This document shows positions 20,839 through 30,700 of a stretch of 64,000 nt of DNA, piece by piece. Below the pieces are notes generated by a model. The model ran no database searches. It was not told the DNA's origin and saw nothing but the letters and a program-made list of their open reading frames with translations. The position numbers and the translations under genes are program-made. The number at the start of each line of letters is the position of its first letter. The stretch's first letter is position 1. Source of the stretch: Ferruginivarius sediminum (lineage in GTDB: Bacteria > Pseudomonadota > Alphaproteobacteria > Kiloniellales > Rhodovibrionaceae); NCBI RefSeq assembly GCF_003344765.1, contig NZ_QPMH01000001.1, forward strand, positions 1-64,000, in the 5' to 3' direction.

Positions 20839-21747
20839 TTAAGCGCCGGCCCGGCGCCGCCGGCGTTCGCGCCGCCCTTCGCCGCCTTCGCCAGCCGCCT
20901 GCGTGGGTTCGCGGAACTTCTTAATCCACCGCAGGCAGTCCTTGTCCACGCCCATCAGCACGTCGGCCGCCATCACGCCCGTCATTTCCGGCTCGTGCAG
21001 GGGGTTCATGATTGCCGAGGTCATGCCGGCCCCCGCCGCCATCGCCAGGAAGATCGAGTTAAGCCCGTGCCGGTTCGGCAACCCGAAGCTGACGTTGGAG
21101 GCGCCGCAGGTACTGTTGACACCTAGCTCGTTACGAAGGCGGTTGAGGATATGGAAGGCCTGTTTGCCGGCGTTGCCCAACGCCCCGATGGGCATGACCA
21201 GCGGGTCGACGACGACATCCTCCTTGGGGATGCCATGGTCCTGCGCACGCTCGACGATCTTCTTCGCCACCGCGAAGCGGACGTCGGGGTCCTCGGAGAT
21301 GCCGGTTTCGTCGTTGGATATGGCGACGACCGCGGCGTTGTGCTTCTTGATCAGCGGCAGCACCTCTTCCAGGCGCTCCTCCTCGCCGGTGACCGAATTT
21401 ACCAGCGCCTTGCCCTGATAGACTTCCAGGCCGCGTTCCAACGCCTTCACGATCGAGGAGTCGATCGACAGCGGCACGTCGGTCAGTTCCTGCACCAGCT
21501 TGATGGTCTGGGCCAGGATCTCCGGCTCGTCGGCCAGCGGGATGCCGGCGTTGACGTCGAGCATGCTGGCGCCGGCCTGAACCTGGGCGAGGGCATCCCG
21601 CTCAACGGTGGAGAAGTCGCCGCTCGCCATCTCCGCGGCCAGCTTCTTCCGGCCTGTCGGATTGATCCGCTCGCCGATGATGCAGAACGGCTGGTCGAAC
21701 CCGATTACGACTTTCTTCTTGTGCGATGTGACGACGGTCTGGGTCAT
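20839..21747 (-). CDS. methyltetrahydrofolate:corrinoid methyltransferase (pterin-binding family)
   Basis: This 302-residue TIM-barrel protein belongs to the pterin-binding family of MtgA/AcsE/MetH-domain methyltransferases, which move a methyl group between a corrinoid protein and tetrahydrofolate. Motifs include FCIIGERINPTGRKK, the SMLDVNAGI strand, LSIDSS, NSVTGEEE and STCGASNVSFGLPNR. ATG 21747 is chosen because GGAGGAGAG precedes it; the upstream ATG 21795 lacks one. It is followed 57 bases later by the RACo-like gene in what looks like one transcript. The C-terminal Arg-rich tail (GRRERRRRRAGA) mirrors the basic tail of its partner. Confidence 0.88.
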   Translation of the reverse strand: MTQTVVTSHKKKVVIGFDQPFCIIGERINPTGRKKLAAEMASGDFSTVERDALAQVQAGASMLDVNAGIPLADEPEILAQTIKLVQELTDVPLSIDSSIVKALERGLEVYQGKALVNSVTGEEERLEEVLPLIKKHNAAVVAISNDETGISEDPDVRFAVAKKIVERAQDHGIPKEDVVVDPLVMPIGALGNAGKQAFHILNRLRNELGVNSTCGASNVSFGLPNRHGLNSIFLAMAAGAGMTSAIMNPLHEPEMTGVMAADVLMGVDKDCLRWIKKFREPTQAAGEGGEGRRERRRRRAGA

Positions 21748-21949
21748 CGTGGCGCTCTCCTCCGGCGCGTGCTGGCGTGGCTGCGGCGTTGTCACTCAAG
21801 GACCGCCGTGGGCGCACGGCGCGTCGGCCGCCATGAAGCGCTTTTCACCGCCGTCGCGGCTGCCGCTGGTGCGACATGTTTCGGTTCATGGACGCCACGC
21901 AGTCCCACATGGGCGCCAGCGCGTCCTTCTACCAGCCGCGGCGGTCGGT

Positions 21950-22324
21950 TTACTTCGCGGCCTCGCGACTCGCCGGGCCTCGGCCGCGGCGGACCATCGT
22001 CGGGCCGTACTCCACCGACAGCGTGGTTTCCTCGTAAGTGCCGGGGTCGACGACTCCGATCTCCCCGGCCTCGCCGCCGTACTTCCGTGCCTCGTCGTCC
22101 GAGAGCCGCTGGACCCAGTAAAGGTTGGCGTCGGCGAAGCCGCCACGGTAGCTGTGCGTCTCGTTGCCCATGGCGCCGCGGCTCTCACGCTCTTCGGCGC
22201 GTTCGGCGAGAATCCGGGCCATCGCCGCCGAGGGTGCGCGGACGATCAGACCGTGCCAGATGCGCCGGTCCTGCCAATGGCTGTCGTTGCGGCTGGCAAC
22301 CGGGACAAAGCGCCAGAGCGGCAT
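21950..22324 (-). CDS. hypothetical protein, 124 residues
   Basis: The product is not recognised. The start at 22324 is supported by GAGGAG in the preceding bases. The protein is soluble, without signal peptide or membrane segment, mixed in charge and rich in Arg/Glu, with a central helix-like segment (AMARILAERAEERESRG) followed by aromatic-containing strands (YWVQRLSDDEARKYGG). It precedes the corrinoid methyltransferase gene in the same direction, with a 202-base gap that holds no clear terminator. A link to that pathway is possible but unproved. Confidence 0.55.
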   Translation of the reverse strand: MPLWRFVPVASRNDSHWQDRRIWHGLIVRAPSAAMARILAERAEERESRGAMGNETHSYRGGFADANLYWVQRLSDDEARKYGGEAGEIGVVDPGTYEETTLSVEYGPTMVRRGRGPASREAAK

Positions 22325-22533
22325 TGCTGGTCTCCTCATAACAGGGTCATTGCCGACACTTCGCGGATAGCGCAAGGCGGCGGCCGGAGCAAGGAGGAGG
22401 CGGTGACTGGGGCCGTAGTCAACTCTCTTTTAATCAATTTCTGTGAATATCCAGCTTCGACATCGAATGTCGGGCTTCGATGCACGTGGTTTTGCGGTCC
22501 GGCGCCAGAATCATACGACACGCAGGGGCGGAC

Positions 22534-25332
22534 ATGGACGACCTCCTAAGCGAATTCCTGACCGAAACGAACGAGAGCCTCCAGCTTCTCGATACGGAGT
22601 TGGTCAAGCTGGAGCAGAACCCCGATTCGCCGGACCTTCTCGATAATATCTTCCGGGTCATGCACACCATCAAGGGAACTTGCGGCTTCCTCGGCCTGCC
22701 GCGCCTTGAGGCGGTCGCGCACGCCGGGGAAACGGTTCTCGGCAAGGTGCGTGAGGGGGAGCTGACCATCAATGCCGAGCGCGTGTCGATGGTGCTGGAA
22801 TGCCTCGACCAGATCCGCGAGATCCTTGCTTCGCTGGAAGAGACGGAGGCCGAGCCGGAGGGCGACGACGCGGAACTGATCGCCCGGCTGGAGAACCTTG
22901 TCGAGATTGCCGAGGGTAAGGCGCCTGAAGGTGAGTGGGAGGCTGCCGCCGACCCGGTGCCGGCCAAGCCGGACATTGGTGAAGATGCTGAGGTGGAATG
23001 GCCCGCCATGGACGACGGCGTCGAGGCGAAAACCGCTGAGGTGGCGGAACAGACGACGGCGGCGCGGACGCCTGACCAGCCGGCTGCAGAGGCTGAGGCC
23101 GGGGAAGCGACTCAATCCCAGCCCGAGGCTGCCGCCCAACCGGCGCCGGCGCCCGCGCCCGCGGCGGAGAGTGCCGGCTCGCCGTGCCAGCCGAAGGCGC
23201 CTGCCGAGCGGGAGGGGGCGCGTGAATCGAACGTGGCGAACCAGTCGATCCGGGTCAGCGTCGAACTGCTCGAAAACCTGATGACGACGGTTTCAGAGCT
23301 GGTGCTGAACCGCAATCAGCTCCTGCAAATCCTCCGCAATCAGCGCGAGAGCGAGTTCGCCGCGCCCCTGCAGCGCCTGAACCACGTCGTTTCCGAACTG
23401 CAGGAAGGGGTCATGAAGACCCGCATGCAGCCGATCGGTAACGCCTGGTCGAAGCTGCCACGCATCGTCCGCGACCTGGCTCAGGAGCTCGACAAGAAGA
23501 TCGAGCTGAAAATGAAGGGGGAGGATACCGAGCTCGACCGGCAGGTTCTGGAGCTCATCAAGGATCCGCTGACCCACATGGTTCGGAATTCCGCCGACCA
23601 TGGCCTTGAAGAGCCGCGCGACCGCCTGAATTCGGGCAAGCCGGAAATCGGGACGATCGCGCTCAACGCCTTCCACGAGGGTGGGCACATCATCATCGAG
23701 ATCGCCGACGACGGCCGCGGCCTCAATGTCGAGAAGATCAAGAACAAGGCGATCCGCAATGGCCTGACATCCGAATCCGAGGTTGCCGGCCTGTCCGAGC
23801 AGCAGATCCTCCAGTTCATCTTCAAGCCCGGCTTCTCTACCGCCGACCAGGTGACCGCCGTTTCCGGCCGCGGCGTCGGCATGGATGTCGTGCGCAGCAA
23901 TATCGAGCAGATCGGCGGGACCATTGAACTGTCCTCCCGCGAGGGCGAGGGGACGAAGTTCACGGTGAAGATCCCGCTGACGCTGGCCATCGTGTCCGCC
24001 CTCATCGTCGAGTGTGCGGGAGAACGCTTCGCCATGCCGCAGCTTTCCGTGGTGGAACTGGTGCGTGTGAAGGGTGGCAGCGACAACGCCATCGAGCGGA
24101 TCAAGGATACGCCGGTCCTTCGCCTGCGCGATCGCCTGCTGCCGCTGGTCAACCTGCGCGAACTGCTTGGACTGGGCGCGGGCGAAGAAGAGACGGCGGA
24201 GGCTGGCTCCGGTCATGACGCGGATACCGGCGAGGAAACCGACGGCTTCATCGTCGTCAGCCAAGTGGGCACTTACAGCTTCGGCATCATTGTGGACCGC
24301 GTGTTCGATACCGAGGAAATCGTGGTCAAGCCGGTCGCCAAGATCCTGCGCAACATCCCGCTGTTCTCCGGTAACACCATCTTGGGCGACGGTCGCGTGG
24401 TGATGATCCTGGATCCCAACGGCATCGCATCTGCAAGCGGCGAGCTTACCTTGGCCGAGGGCGAGGAAACGGACATCGCCAAGCGCACCCAGGAACGCGA
24501 CGAAGAGGATGTGGCGATGCTGGTGTTCCGCTCCGGCGACAACTCGCCGAAGGCCGTGCCGCTCGGCCTTGTGGCGCGTCTGGAGGAGGTCGACATGGCC
24601 AACGTCGAAACCTCCAATGGGCAGCGCGTGGTGCAGTACCGCGGTCAGCTCATGCCGCTGGTGGAGATGGAAAGCGCCCATGGCCTGGAGGGCGAAGGCA
24701 AGCGCCCGGTCCTGGTGTTCACCGACCGCGAGCGTTCCATGGGGCTGGTGGTCGACGAGATCGTCGATATCGTCGAGGAGCCGATGCGCATCGAGCTGAC
24801 CGGGGAGCGTCCCGGCTATCTCGGCAGCGCGGTCATCGCCGGCAAGGCAACCGACGTGATCGACGCCGGCTATTACCTGACGCAGGCGTTCAGCGACTGG
24901 TTCCATTCCGAAGCCAGCAAGGGCGACGGCGCGGGCGACGGCAAGCGGGTGCTGTTGATCGACGACAGCCCGTTCTTCAGGAACCTGCTGGCCCCGCTGC
25001 TGGACGTTGCCGGTTACGAGGTGACCACGGCCGAGAGTGCGGATGCCGCACTGGGACTCTGCGATTCGGGCGAGGACTTCGACGTCATCGTCTCGGACAT
25101 CGAGATGCCGGGCATGAGCGGCTACGAGCTGGCCGAGACGCTGCGCGGCAAGACCCGCTGGTCGCGCACGCCGCTGGTGGCGCTCTCCTCGCATGCTTCG
25201 CCGCAGGACATGGAGCGTGGCCGCGCAGCCGGATTCTGCGACTACGTGGCGAAGTTCGACCGCGAGACGCTTCTCGACACCCTGCATGAAACGCTGAACG
25301 GCGACTTCGCCGAAACACGAGGTGCCGCATGA
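22534..25332 (+). CDS. cheA: hybrid chemotaxis histidine kinase CheA with C-terminal receiver
   Basis: CheA autophosphorylates in response to chemoreceptors and feeds CheY and CheB. The 932-residue protein has an Hpt domain (phospho-His H44 in HTIKGTCGFLG), a long Ala/Glu/Pro-rich linker, the dimerisation domain, and the ATPase domain (N-box HMVRNSADHGLEEP, G-boxes DDGRGLN and GRGVGMDVV). Two successive CheW-like domains follow, at about 490-640 and 660-790. A receiver domain begins near residue 805 (VLLIDDSPFFRN, phosphoacceptor in VIVSDIEMPGMSGYE). E. coli CheA lacks the second CheW-like domain and the receiver. ATG 22534 follows AGGGGCGG; an in-frame ATG 54 bases upstream is less likely. 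It overlaps cheW by four bases. Confidence 0.95.
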   Translation: MDDLLSEFLTETNESLQLLDTELVKLEQNPDSPDLLDNIFRVMHTIKGTCGFLGLPRLEAVAHAGETVLGKVREGELTINAERVSMVLECLDQIREILASLEETEAEPEGDDAELIARLENLVEIAEGKAPEGEWEAAADPVPAKPDIGEDAEVEWPAMDDGVEAKTAEVAEQTTAARTPDQPAAEAEAGEATQSQPEAAAQPAPAPAPAAESAGSPCQPKAPAEREGARESNVANQSIRVSVELLENLMTTVSELVLNRNQLLQILRNQRESEFAAPLQRLNHVVSELQEGVMKTRMQPIGNAWSKLPRIVRDLAQELDKKIELKMKGEDTELDRQVLELIKDPLTHMVRNSADHGLEEPRDRLNSGKPEIGTIALNAFHEGGHIIIEIADDGRGLNVEKIKNKAIRNGLTSESEVAGLSEQQILQFIFKPGFSTADQVTAVSGRGVGMDVVRSNIEQIGGTIELSSREGEGTKFTVKIPLTLAIVSALIVECAGERFAMPQLSVVELVRVKGGSDNAIERIKDTPVLRLRDRLLPLVNLRELLGLGAGEEETAEAGSGHDADTGEETDGFIVVSQVGTYSFGIIVDRVFDTEEIVVKPVAKILRNIPLFSGNTILGDGRVVMILDPNGIASASGELTLAEGEETDIAKRTQERDEEDVAMLVFRSGDNSPKAVPLGLVARLEEVDMANVETSNGQRVVQYRGQLMPLVEMESAHGLEGEGKRPVLVFTDRERSMGLVVDEIVDIVEEPMRIELTGERPGYLGSAVIAGKATDVIDAGYYLTQAFSDWFHSEASKGDGAGDGKRVLLIDDSPFFRNLLAPLLDVAGYEVTTAESADAALGLCDSGEDFDVIVSDIEMPGMSGYELAETLRGKTRWSRTPLVALSSHASPQDMERGRAAGFCDYVAKFDRETLLDTLHETLNGDFAETRGAA

Positions 25333-25814
25333 CCGAGACCGCCAACGAGAACTTCGCCCACAAGGCCGGCCGGGGAGGTTCCAGCGACTATGTGACGTTC
25401 ACCATTGCCGACCAGCTTTTCGGTATCCCGGTGTTGCAGGTGCAGGACGTCCTGGCTGACGGCGATATCACCCGCATTCCACTCGCGCCGCCAGAGATCG
25501 CGGGGGCGCTGAACCTGCGCGGGCGCATCGTGACGGCGGTGGATGTGCGACTTCGCCTGGGTCTGCGTTCGCGTGCGGACGAGGGAGAGAACATGTCCAT
25601 CGTCGTCGATCACGGTGGCGAGCTTTATAGCCTCATGGTCGACGACGTTGGTGAGGTGCTCAGTCTTCACGCGAAGGACTTCGGCCGCAATCCGCCGACG
25701 CTGGATCCCAAGTTCCGAGAATTCTCCGAGGGGATCTATCGGCTCAAGGACAAGCTGATGGTGGTTCTCGATGTCGAGCGGCTGCTCGATTACGACGGTG
25801 CGCAGGCCGCTTGA
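25329..25814 (+). CDS. cheW: chemotaxis coupling protein CheW
   Basis: CheW links chemoreceptor tips to CheA. The 161-residue protein is a single CheW domain (VTFTIADQLFGIPVLQVQDV, then GALNLRGRIVTAVDVRLRLG), with a short 20-residue N-terminal extension. Its ATG overlaps the cheA stop (ATGA), which suggests coupled translation and matched amounts. Confidence 0.95.
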   Translation: MTETANENFAHKAGRGGSSDYVTFTIADQLFGIPVLQVQDVLADGDITRIPLAPPEIAGALNLRGRIVTAVDVRLRLGLRSRADEGENMSIVVDHGGELYSLMVDDVGEVLSLHAKDFGRNPPTLDPKFREFSEGIYRLKDKLMVVLDVERLLDYDGAQAA

Positions 25815-25831
25815 ATGCCAGAGGCCGGTTC

Positions 25832-26197
25832 ATGAAGCGATGCTTGATCGTGGACGATTCCAAGGTCGTCCGCACGGTCGCCCGCAAGATCGTCGAGGGT
25901 CTCAATTTCGCCATCGATGAAGCCGTGAACGGGCAGGAGGCGATCGAGGCATGCAGGATAAGCATGCCCGATGTCATCCTGCTCGATTGGAACATGCCGG
26001 TCATGTCGGGAATCGATTTCCTGCGCGCTCTGCGCGCCATGGCGGACGGCGAGCGGCCGGTCGTGGTGTTCTGCACGACCGAGAACGACATGGCGCACAT
26101 ACAGGAAGCGCTGGGTGCGGGCGCCAATGAATACATCATGAAGCCATTCGATAGCGAAATCGTGGAAACGAAGTTCGCCCAGACAGGGTTGTTATGA
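25832..26197 (+). CDS. cheY: chemotaxis response regulator CheY
   Basis: This 121-residue single-domain receiver has acidic-pocket residues D8-D9, phosphoacceptor D52 (LLDWNMPVMSG) and the conserved lysine in IMKPFDSE. It ends in VETKFAQTGLL. ATG 25832 follows AGAGG. It lies between cheW and cheB and presumably binds the flagellar switch (FliM/FliN) when phosphorylated. Confidence 0.93.
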   Translation: MKRCLIVDDSKVVRTVARKIVEGLNFAIDEAVNGQEAIEACRISMPDVILLDWNMPVMSGIDFLRALRAMADGERPVVVFCTTENDMAHIQEALGAGANEYIMKPFDSEIVETKFAQTGLL

Positions 26198-26198
26198 C

Positions 26199-27362
26199 AT
26201 GACACGGGCCGACGGCGGCCGCGAACCCGGCGGTCGTGGCGGGGGAGAGCCCTACAGGGTGATGGTGGTCGATGACTCCGCCGTCGTTCGCGGGCTGGTC
26301 ACGCGCTTTATCGAGCAGGACCCCGAGATGCGCGTCGTTGCCTCGGTCGGTAACGGCCAGCGCGCGATCGAGGCCTTGCAGCGCCATGAGACCGATGTCG
26401 TCGTTCTGGACATCGAGATGCCGGTCATGGATGGTCTGACGGCGCTGCCGAAACTGCTGCGCGCCCAGCCCGGCGTCCAGGTCATCATGGCTTCCACGCT
26501 GACGAAGGCGAACGCCGACGTCTCGATCCGGGCGCTTAACGCCGGGGCGGCGGATTATGTCGCCAAACCCAGCACGGGCGGCCTGCATTCCAAGGCGGAT
26601 TTCCAGGAAGAGCTTCGCAGCAAGGTGAAGGCGCTGGGCGCCGCGCGCCGTAAGGCCGCAGGCAGCCCGCCGCTGGCATCGGCTAGGGACGTGCGCAGCC
26701 GGCCCGGGGTGAACGTCTCCAAGCCGAAGCCGGTCGTGGCAAGTGCCGGTAAGGCCACTGTACGCCGGGCACCGCCGGACCTGCCGCCGCAAGTGATCGC
26801 CATCGGCTCTTCGACGGGCGGGCCGCAGGCGTTGTTCCAACTTTTGGGCGGGCTCGACCCCGTGTCCCAGCCGATCCTGATAACCCAGCACATGCCGGCG
26901 ACCTTCACGGCGCTGCTTGCCGAGCATATCGCAAGGCAGACTTCGATGCCCTGTAGCGAGGCGAAGGATGGCGAGCCATTGGTGGGCGGCAAGATTTATG
27001 TCGCCCCCGGCGGGCATCACATGCTGGCCGAGCGTAGGGGCGGGGGCCTCTACCTTCGTCTTTCGGATGCGCCGCCGGAGAATTTCTGCCGGCCTTCCGT
27101 GGATCCGATGCTGCGCAGCCTGGTGGACGTCTATGGCAGCCGGATCCTGGCGGTCATTCTCACCGGTATGGGCAGCGACGGCTGCAAGGGGTGCGGCATC
27201 GTGGTCGAGGCCGGCGGCCACGTCATTGCCCAGGACGAAGAAACGTCGGTCGTATGGGGGATGCCCGGCGCGGTAACCCGCGCCGGCTTGGTGTCGGCGG
27301 TGCTGCCGCTGGCCGAAATTGCCCCCAAGATCCGCAAGATCGCGGTGAGATCGGCAGCATGA
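26199..27362 (+). CDS. cheB: chemotaxis protein-glutamate methylesterase CheB
   Basis: CheB removes methyl groups from chemoreceptors for adaptation. The 387-residue protein has an N-terminal receiver (phosphoacceptor D71 in VVVLDIEMPVMDG), a variable linker (about 140-195), and the methylesterase domain. Catalytic Ser205 is in IGSSTGGP, the His in ITQHMPATFT and the Asp in LTGMGSDG. It begins one base after the cheY stop and overlaps cheR by four bases. Confidence 0.95.
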   Translation: MTRADGGREPGGRGGGEPYRVMVVDDSAVVRGLVTRFIEQDPEMRVVASVGNGQRAIEALQRHETDVVVLDIEMPVMDGLTALPKLLRAQPGVQVIMASTLTKANADVSIRALNAGAADYVAKPSTGGLHSKADFQEELRSKVKALGAARRKAAGSPPLASARDVRSRPGVNVSKPKPVVASAGKATVRRAPPDLPPQVIAIGSSTGGPQALFQLLGGLDPVSQPILITQHMPATFTALLAEHIARQTSMPCSEAKDGEPLVGGKIYVAPGGHHMLAERRGGGLYLRLSDAPPENFCRPSVDPMLRSLVDVYGSRILAVILTGMGSDGCKGCGIVVEAGGHVIAQDEETSVVWGMPGAVTRAGLVSAVLPLAEIAPKIRKIAVRSAA

Positions 27363-28213
27363 ACCCGCAGGATTTCGAAAAGCTGGCCGCCCTGCTGCAC
27401 GGACGATCCGGTCTCGTCCTTGGAAGCGACAAGGCGTATCTGGCCGAAAGCCGCCTAGGCCCGGTGGCGCGCCAGTGGCAGTACGTCGATGTTCACGCGC
27501 TGATCCGCGCGCTGGCGCGGCGCGAGGGCAGCGGTGCGGATGCGCGGCTGCTGGACGACGTTGTCGAGGCGATGACAACCAACGAGTCGTTCTTCTTTCG
27601 CGACAACAAGCCGTTCGATCAGTTCCGCGAATTCGTGCTGCCGGCACTCATGTCCGCACGCAGCACGAGCCGCAGTATCCGTATCTGGTCCGCAGCTTGC
27701 TCCAGCGGGCAGGAGCCCTACTCGCTTGCCATGATCCTGAAGGAAATGGGGGCGCGGCTCGAGGGCTGGAACATCGAAATCTTGGGTACCGATATATCGC
27801 GGGCGATTCTCAAGCGGGCGCGCGATGGGATCTATTCGCAACTGGAGGTGCAGCGCGGGCTGCCTATCCAGCTTCTCGCTAAGTACTTCGATCAGCGCGG
27901 CGACCAGTGGCAGGTCAAGGAAGAAATCCGCCACATGGTGCAGTTCCGCGAGCACAACCTACTGGGCGAGCCGCCGGCGGCGGGCCGTTTCGACGTCGTC
28001 TTCTGCCGCAACGTCCTGATCTACTTCGATCAGGCGACGAAGGCCCAGGTTCTTGCCAAGGTCGCGAAGGCCATGGCTGGCGACGGCTACCTGACGCTGG
28101 GCGGCGCGGAAACCGTGCTGGGGGTTTCCGACCACTTTCGCACGATTCCGGAACAACGTGGCCTGTACGGCCGCGCGGATGCACCGACCACAGTCGCCGC
28201 GTCGGGCACCTGA
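27359..28213 (+). CDS. cheR: chemoreceptor glutamate methyltransferase CheR
   Basis: CheR methylates chemoreceptor glutamates with S-adenosylmethionine. The 284-residue product has the N-terminal helical CheR domain and the SAM-binding domain (WSAACSSGQEPYSLAM, then LGTDISRAIL and DVVFCRNVLIYFD). The ATG overlaps the cheB stop. This is the last gene of the chemotaxis operon. The 57 bases before the convergent ctrA end have no obvious terminator. Confidence 0.95.
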   Translation: MNPQDFEKLAALLHGRSGLVLGSDKAYLAESRLGPVARQWQYVDVHALIRALARREGSGADARLLDDVVEAMTTNESFFFRDNKPFDQFREFVLPALMSARSTSRSIRIWSAACSSGQEPYSLAMILKEMGARLEGWNIEILGTDISRAILKRARDGIYSQLEVQRGLPIQLLAKYFDQRGDQWQVKEEIRHMVQFREHNLLGEPPAAGRFDVVFCRNVLIYFDQATKAQVLAKVAKAMAGDGYLTLGGAETVLGVSDHFRTIPEQRGLYGRADAPTTVAASGT

Positions 28214-28270
28214 CAGAGCCGTGCAGCGGCGCGCCGCCAGCCTTTGCGCAAGCCCGACCGTTGAAAAACA

Positions 28271-29047
28271 CTACGCCGTGGCAGCGGTTTTCTCGGTCTC
28301 CTTGGCCTTGCTGCCGCCGCGCGGGCCTTCGGCCGATTCCGGTTTGGCGTCGTCCGTGCTGGGCCGCTCCTCGTAAGGGTCTCTCAGCATGTAGCCACGC
28401 CCCCAGACGGTTTCGATATAGTTTTCGCCGCCGGTGGCGTTGGCCAGCTTCTTGCGCAGCTTGCACACGAAGACGTCGATAATCTTCAACTCCGGTTCGT
28501 CCATGCCGCCGTAGAGATGGTTCAGGAACATCTCCTTGGTCAGCGTCGTCCCCTTGCGCAGGGACAACAGTTCCAGGATGCCGTATTCCTTGCCGGTCAG
28601 ATGTAGCGGTTGTCCCTGCACCTCCACCGTCCGGGCATCCAGGTTCACCGCCAACTTGCCGGTGCTGATGATGGAATCCGAGTGCCCCTTTGAGCGGCGG
28701 ACGATGGCCTGGATGCGGGCGATCAGTTCCCGCTTGTCGAAGGGCTTGGTGAGATAGTCGTCGGCCCCGAAGCCCAGCCCCTTGATCTTGTCGTCCAGGC
28801 CGGACAGGCCCGAAAGGATCAAGATCGGCGTTTCGATCTTCGCCGCCCGCATCCGCCGCAGAACCTCATAGCCGTCGATATCCGGCAGCATAAGGTCGAG
28901 GACGATGATGTCGTAGTCGTAAAGCTTCCCGATCTCCAGGCCGTCCTCGCCCATATCGGTGACGTCGCAGATGTAGTTTTCAGACCTGAGCATCGTTTCG
29001 ATGCTCTGCGCCATGGCGCTGTCGTCTTCGACGAGGAGGACACGCAT
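28271..29047 (-). CDS. ctrA: cell-cycle master response regulator CtrA
   Basis: CtrA is the OmpR-type regulator that controls flagellar, chemotaxis and cell-cycle genes in alphaproteobacteria. The 258-residue protein starts [17 protein letters not shown] with acceptor D51 in [18 protein letters not shown]. The winged-helix DNA-binding domain contains the near-invariant [19 protein letters not shown] and [23 protein letters not shown] 29047 follows GGAGGGAGAGG. A tail of about 30 residues, rich in Lys/Glu/Ala, extends beyond the usual CtrA length and ends TAATA, not the Ala-Ala degron of Caulobacter. Upstream DNA has a CtrA-like box but no GANTC methylation site. Confidence 0.96.
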   Translation of the reverse strand: MRVLLVEDDSAMAQSIETMLRSENYICDVTDMGEDGLEIGKLYDYDIIVLDLMLPDIDGYEVLRRMRAAKIETPILILSGLSGLDDKIKGLGFGADDYLTKPFDKRELIARIQAIVRRSKGHSDSIISTGKLAVNLDARTVEVQGQPLHLTGKEYGILELLSLRKGTTLTKEMFLNHLYGGMDEPELKIIDVFVCKLRKKLANATGGENYIETVWGRGYMLRDPYEERPSTDDAKPESAEGPRGGSKAKETEKTAATA

Positions 29048-29121
29048 AGCCTCTCCCTCCAACGGTACATATCGCTCGCGATCGATAGGCTAACCCTATT
29101 AACCAATATCGGAAAGGTTCG

Positions 29122-29136
29122 TTAATGAAGAGTTGA
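29122..29136. promoter_or_regulatory. possible CtrA-binding box between ctrA and fliI
   Basis: TTAA (29122-29125) and TTGA (29133-29136) are separated by seven bases, one mismatch from the CtrA consensus TTAA-N7-TTAA. It could serve autoregulation of ctrA and activation of the divergent fliI-fliJ unit. Further TTAACC half-sites lie at 29098-29103. Confidence 0.4.
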
Positions 29137-29209
29137 TATCGCGATTTTTACGTATCCTTAAAGTCGTCCGCCCCACACTTCGCGCCGAAGCCCAGGCAGG
29201 GCCGTACGG

Positions 29210-30700
29210 ATGGCGGGGAAAGGGCCGTTGACGGGGACGCCAGCGCTGAAAATCTTCCTGGACGAGGTTGAGCAGCTTCCCGCGGAGCGGCAGTACGGCC
29301 GCGTGTCCTCCGTGCTTGGCATGCTGGTCGAGGTCGCCGGCCTGGACCGTGTACTCTCCATTGGCGGACGCTGCGACGTGATTGCGCGCGGCGGCCGGCG
29401 CGTACCCTGCGAGGCTGTCGGCTTCCGTCATGGCCGGGCCCTGCTGCTGCCATTCGGGTCGTTGCAGGGTGTGGGGCTTGGCTGCAAGGCGGAGCTGACG
29501 GTCGCGGAACCCACCGTCCGTCCGACGGACGCCTGGCTCGGCCGGGTCGTCAACGCGCTCGGCGAGCCGATCGACGGCAAGGGCCCGCTGCCGCAGGGGC
29601 GGGATGCCTACCCACTGCGCGCCGCGCCGCCGCCGGCGCACGGGCGCGGGCGCGTCGGTGGCAAGATCGATCTCGGCGTTCGGGCCATCAACACTTTCCT
29701 GACATGCTGCCGCGGACAGCGCATGGGCATCTTCGCAGGCTCCGGCGTCGGCAAGTCGGTGCTGCTTTCGATGCTGGCGCGCTATACGGCCGCCGATGTC
29801 AACGTGATCGGCCTGATCGGCGAGCGCGGGCGCGAGGTGCAGGAGTGGCTGGAGGACGAACTGGGGCCGGAAGGTCTGGCGCGCTCGGTCGTCGTGGTCG
29901 CGACCTCCGACGAGCCGCCGCCAACCCGTCGGCAGGCCGCATATCTGACGATGGCGCTGTCGGAGTATTTCCGAGACCGTGGCCGCGACGTACTCTGCCT
30001 CATGGACTCGGTGACGCGCTTTGCCATGGCGCTGCGCGAGATCGGCCTTGCGGCTGGCGAGCCGCCGGCCAGCAAGGGTTATACGCCCTCCGTCTTCGGC
30101 GAGTTGCCGCAGGTACTGGAACGCGCCGGCCCCGGCACCGACAAGGGATCGATCACCGGCCTGTTCACCGTGCTGGTGGAGGGTGACGACCATAACGAGC
30201 CGGTGGCCGACGCCGTGCGCGGCATCCTGGACGGACATATCGTGCTCGAACGCGGTATCGCCGAGCGCGGACGTTATCCGGCCATCAACCTCTTGCGCTC
30301 GATCTCGCGGACCATGCCGGCCTGCAATTCCAAGGCGGAGAACGAGCTGATCACCCAGGCCCGGCGACTGCTGTCGACCTATGAGGACATGGGTGAGCTG
30401 ATCCGCATCGGCGCCTACAAGGCGGGCAGCGATCCGCAAGTCGATCAGGCGATTCACTACAATCCGCGCCTGGAAGCTTTCCTCGGTCAGGACAAGTCCG
30501 AGCGCGCAGGTATTGAGGACGGCTATGCACAGCTGGCCGCCGCGCTCGACATGCCTTGGCAGACTGGTGCCGCGACGACTGAGGGAAATGCCGACGCTGG
30601 CGCCAACGAGGCTGGCGGCGAGGCCTCGGCCCAGCCAGCGCAACAGAAGCCGCGTCCGGCCCGGCGCAAGGCGCGCCGGAACGGCGGGGGCGGTGAATGA
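29210..30700 (+). CDS. fliI: flagellum-specific export ATPase FliI
   Basis: FliI is the hexameric ATPase of the flagellar type III export apparatus. The 496-residue protein shows the F1-beta-like core: Walker A GSGVGKS at about 177-183, the FliI region [17 protein letters not shown], and Walker [33 protein letters not shown] is a typical family segment. A 45-residue Ala/Arg-rich C-terminal extension is non-conserved. It overlaps fliJ by four bases and is divergent from ctrA. Confidence 0.95.
   Translation: MAGKGPLTGTPALKIFLDEVEQLPAERQYGRVSSVLGMLVEVAGLDRVLSIGGRCDVIARGGRRVPCEAVGFRHGRALLLPFGSLQGVGLGCKAELTVAEPTVRPTDAWLGRVVNALGEPIDGKGPLPQGRDAYPLRAAPPPAHGRGRVGGKIDLGVRAINTFLTCCRGQRMGIFAGSGVGKSVLLSMLARYTAADVNVIGLIGERGREVQEWLEDELGPEGLARSVVVVATSDEPPPTRRQAAYLTMALSEYFRDRGRDVLCLMDSVTRFAMALREIGLAAGEPPASKGYTPSVFGELPQVLERAGPGTDKGSITGLFTVLVEGDDHNEPVADAVRGILDGHIVLERGIAERGRYPAINLLRSISRTMPACNSKAENELITQARRLLSTYEDMGELIRIGAYKAGSDPQVDQAIHYNPRLEAFLGQDKSERAGIEDGYAQLAAALDMPWQTGAATTEGNADAGANEAGGEASAQPAQQKPRPARRKARRNGGGGE

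Noticed and set aside
21748..21949. A cobalamin riboswitch or small gene ahead of the corrinoid methyltransferase
   Set aside because: No B12-box-like sequence was recognised, and the only short frame (about 21 codons from an ATG on the minus strand) lacks a ribosome site.
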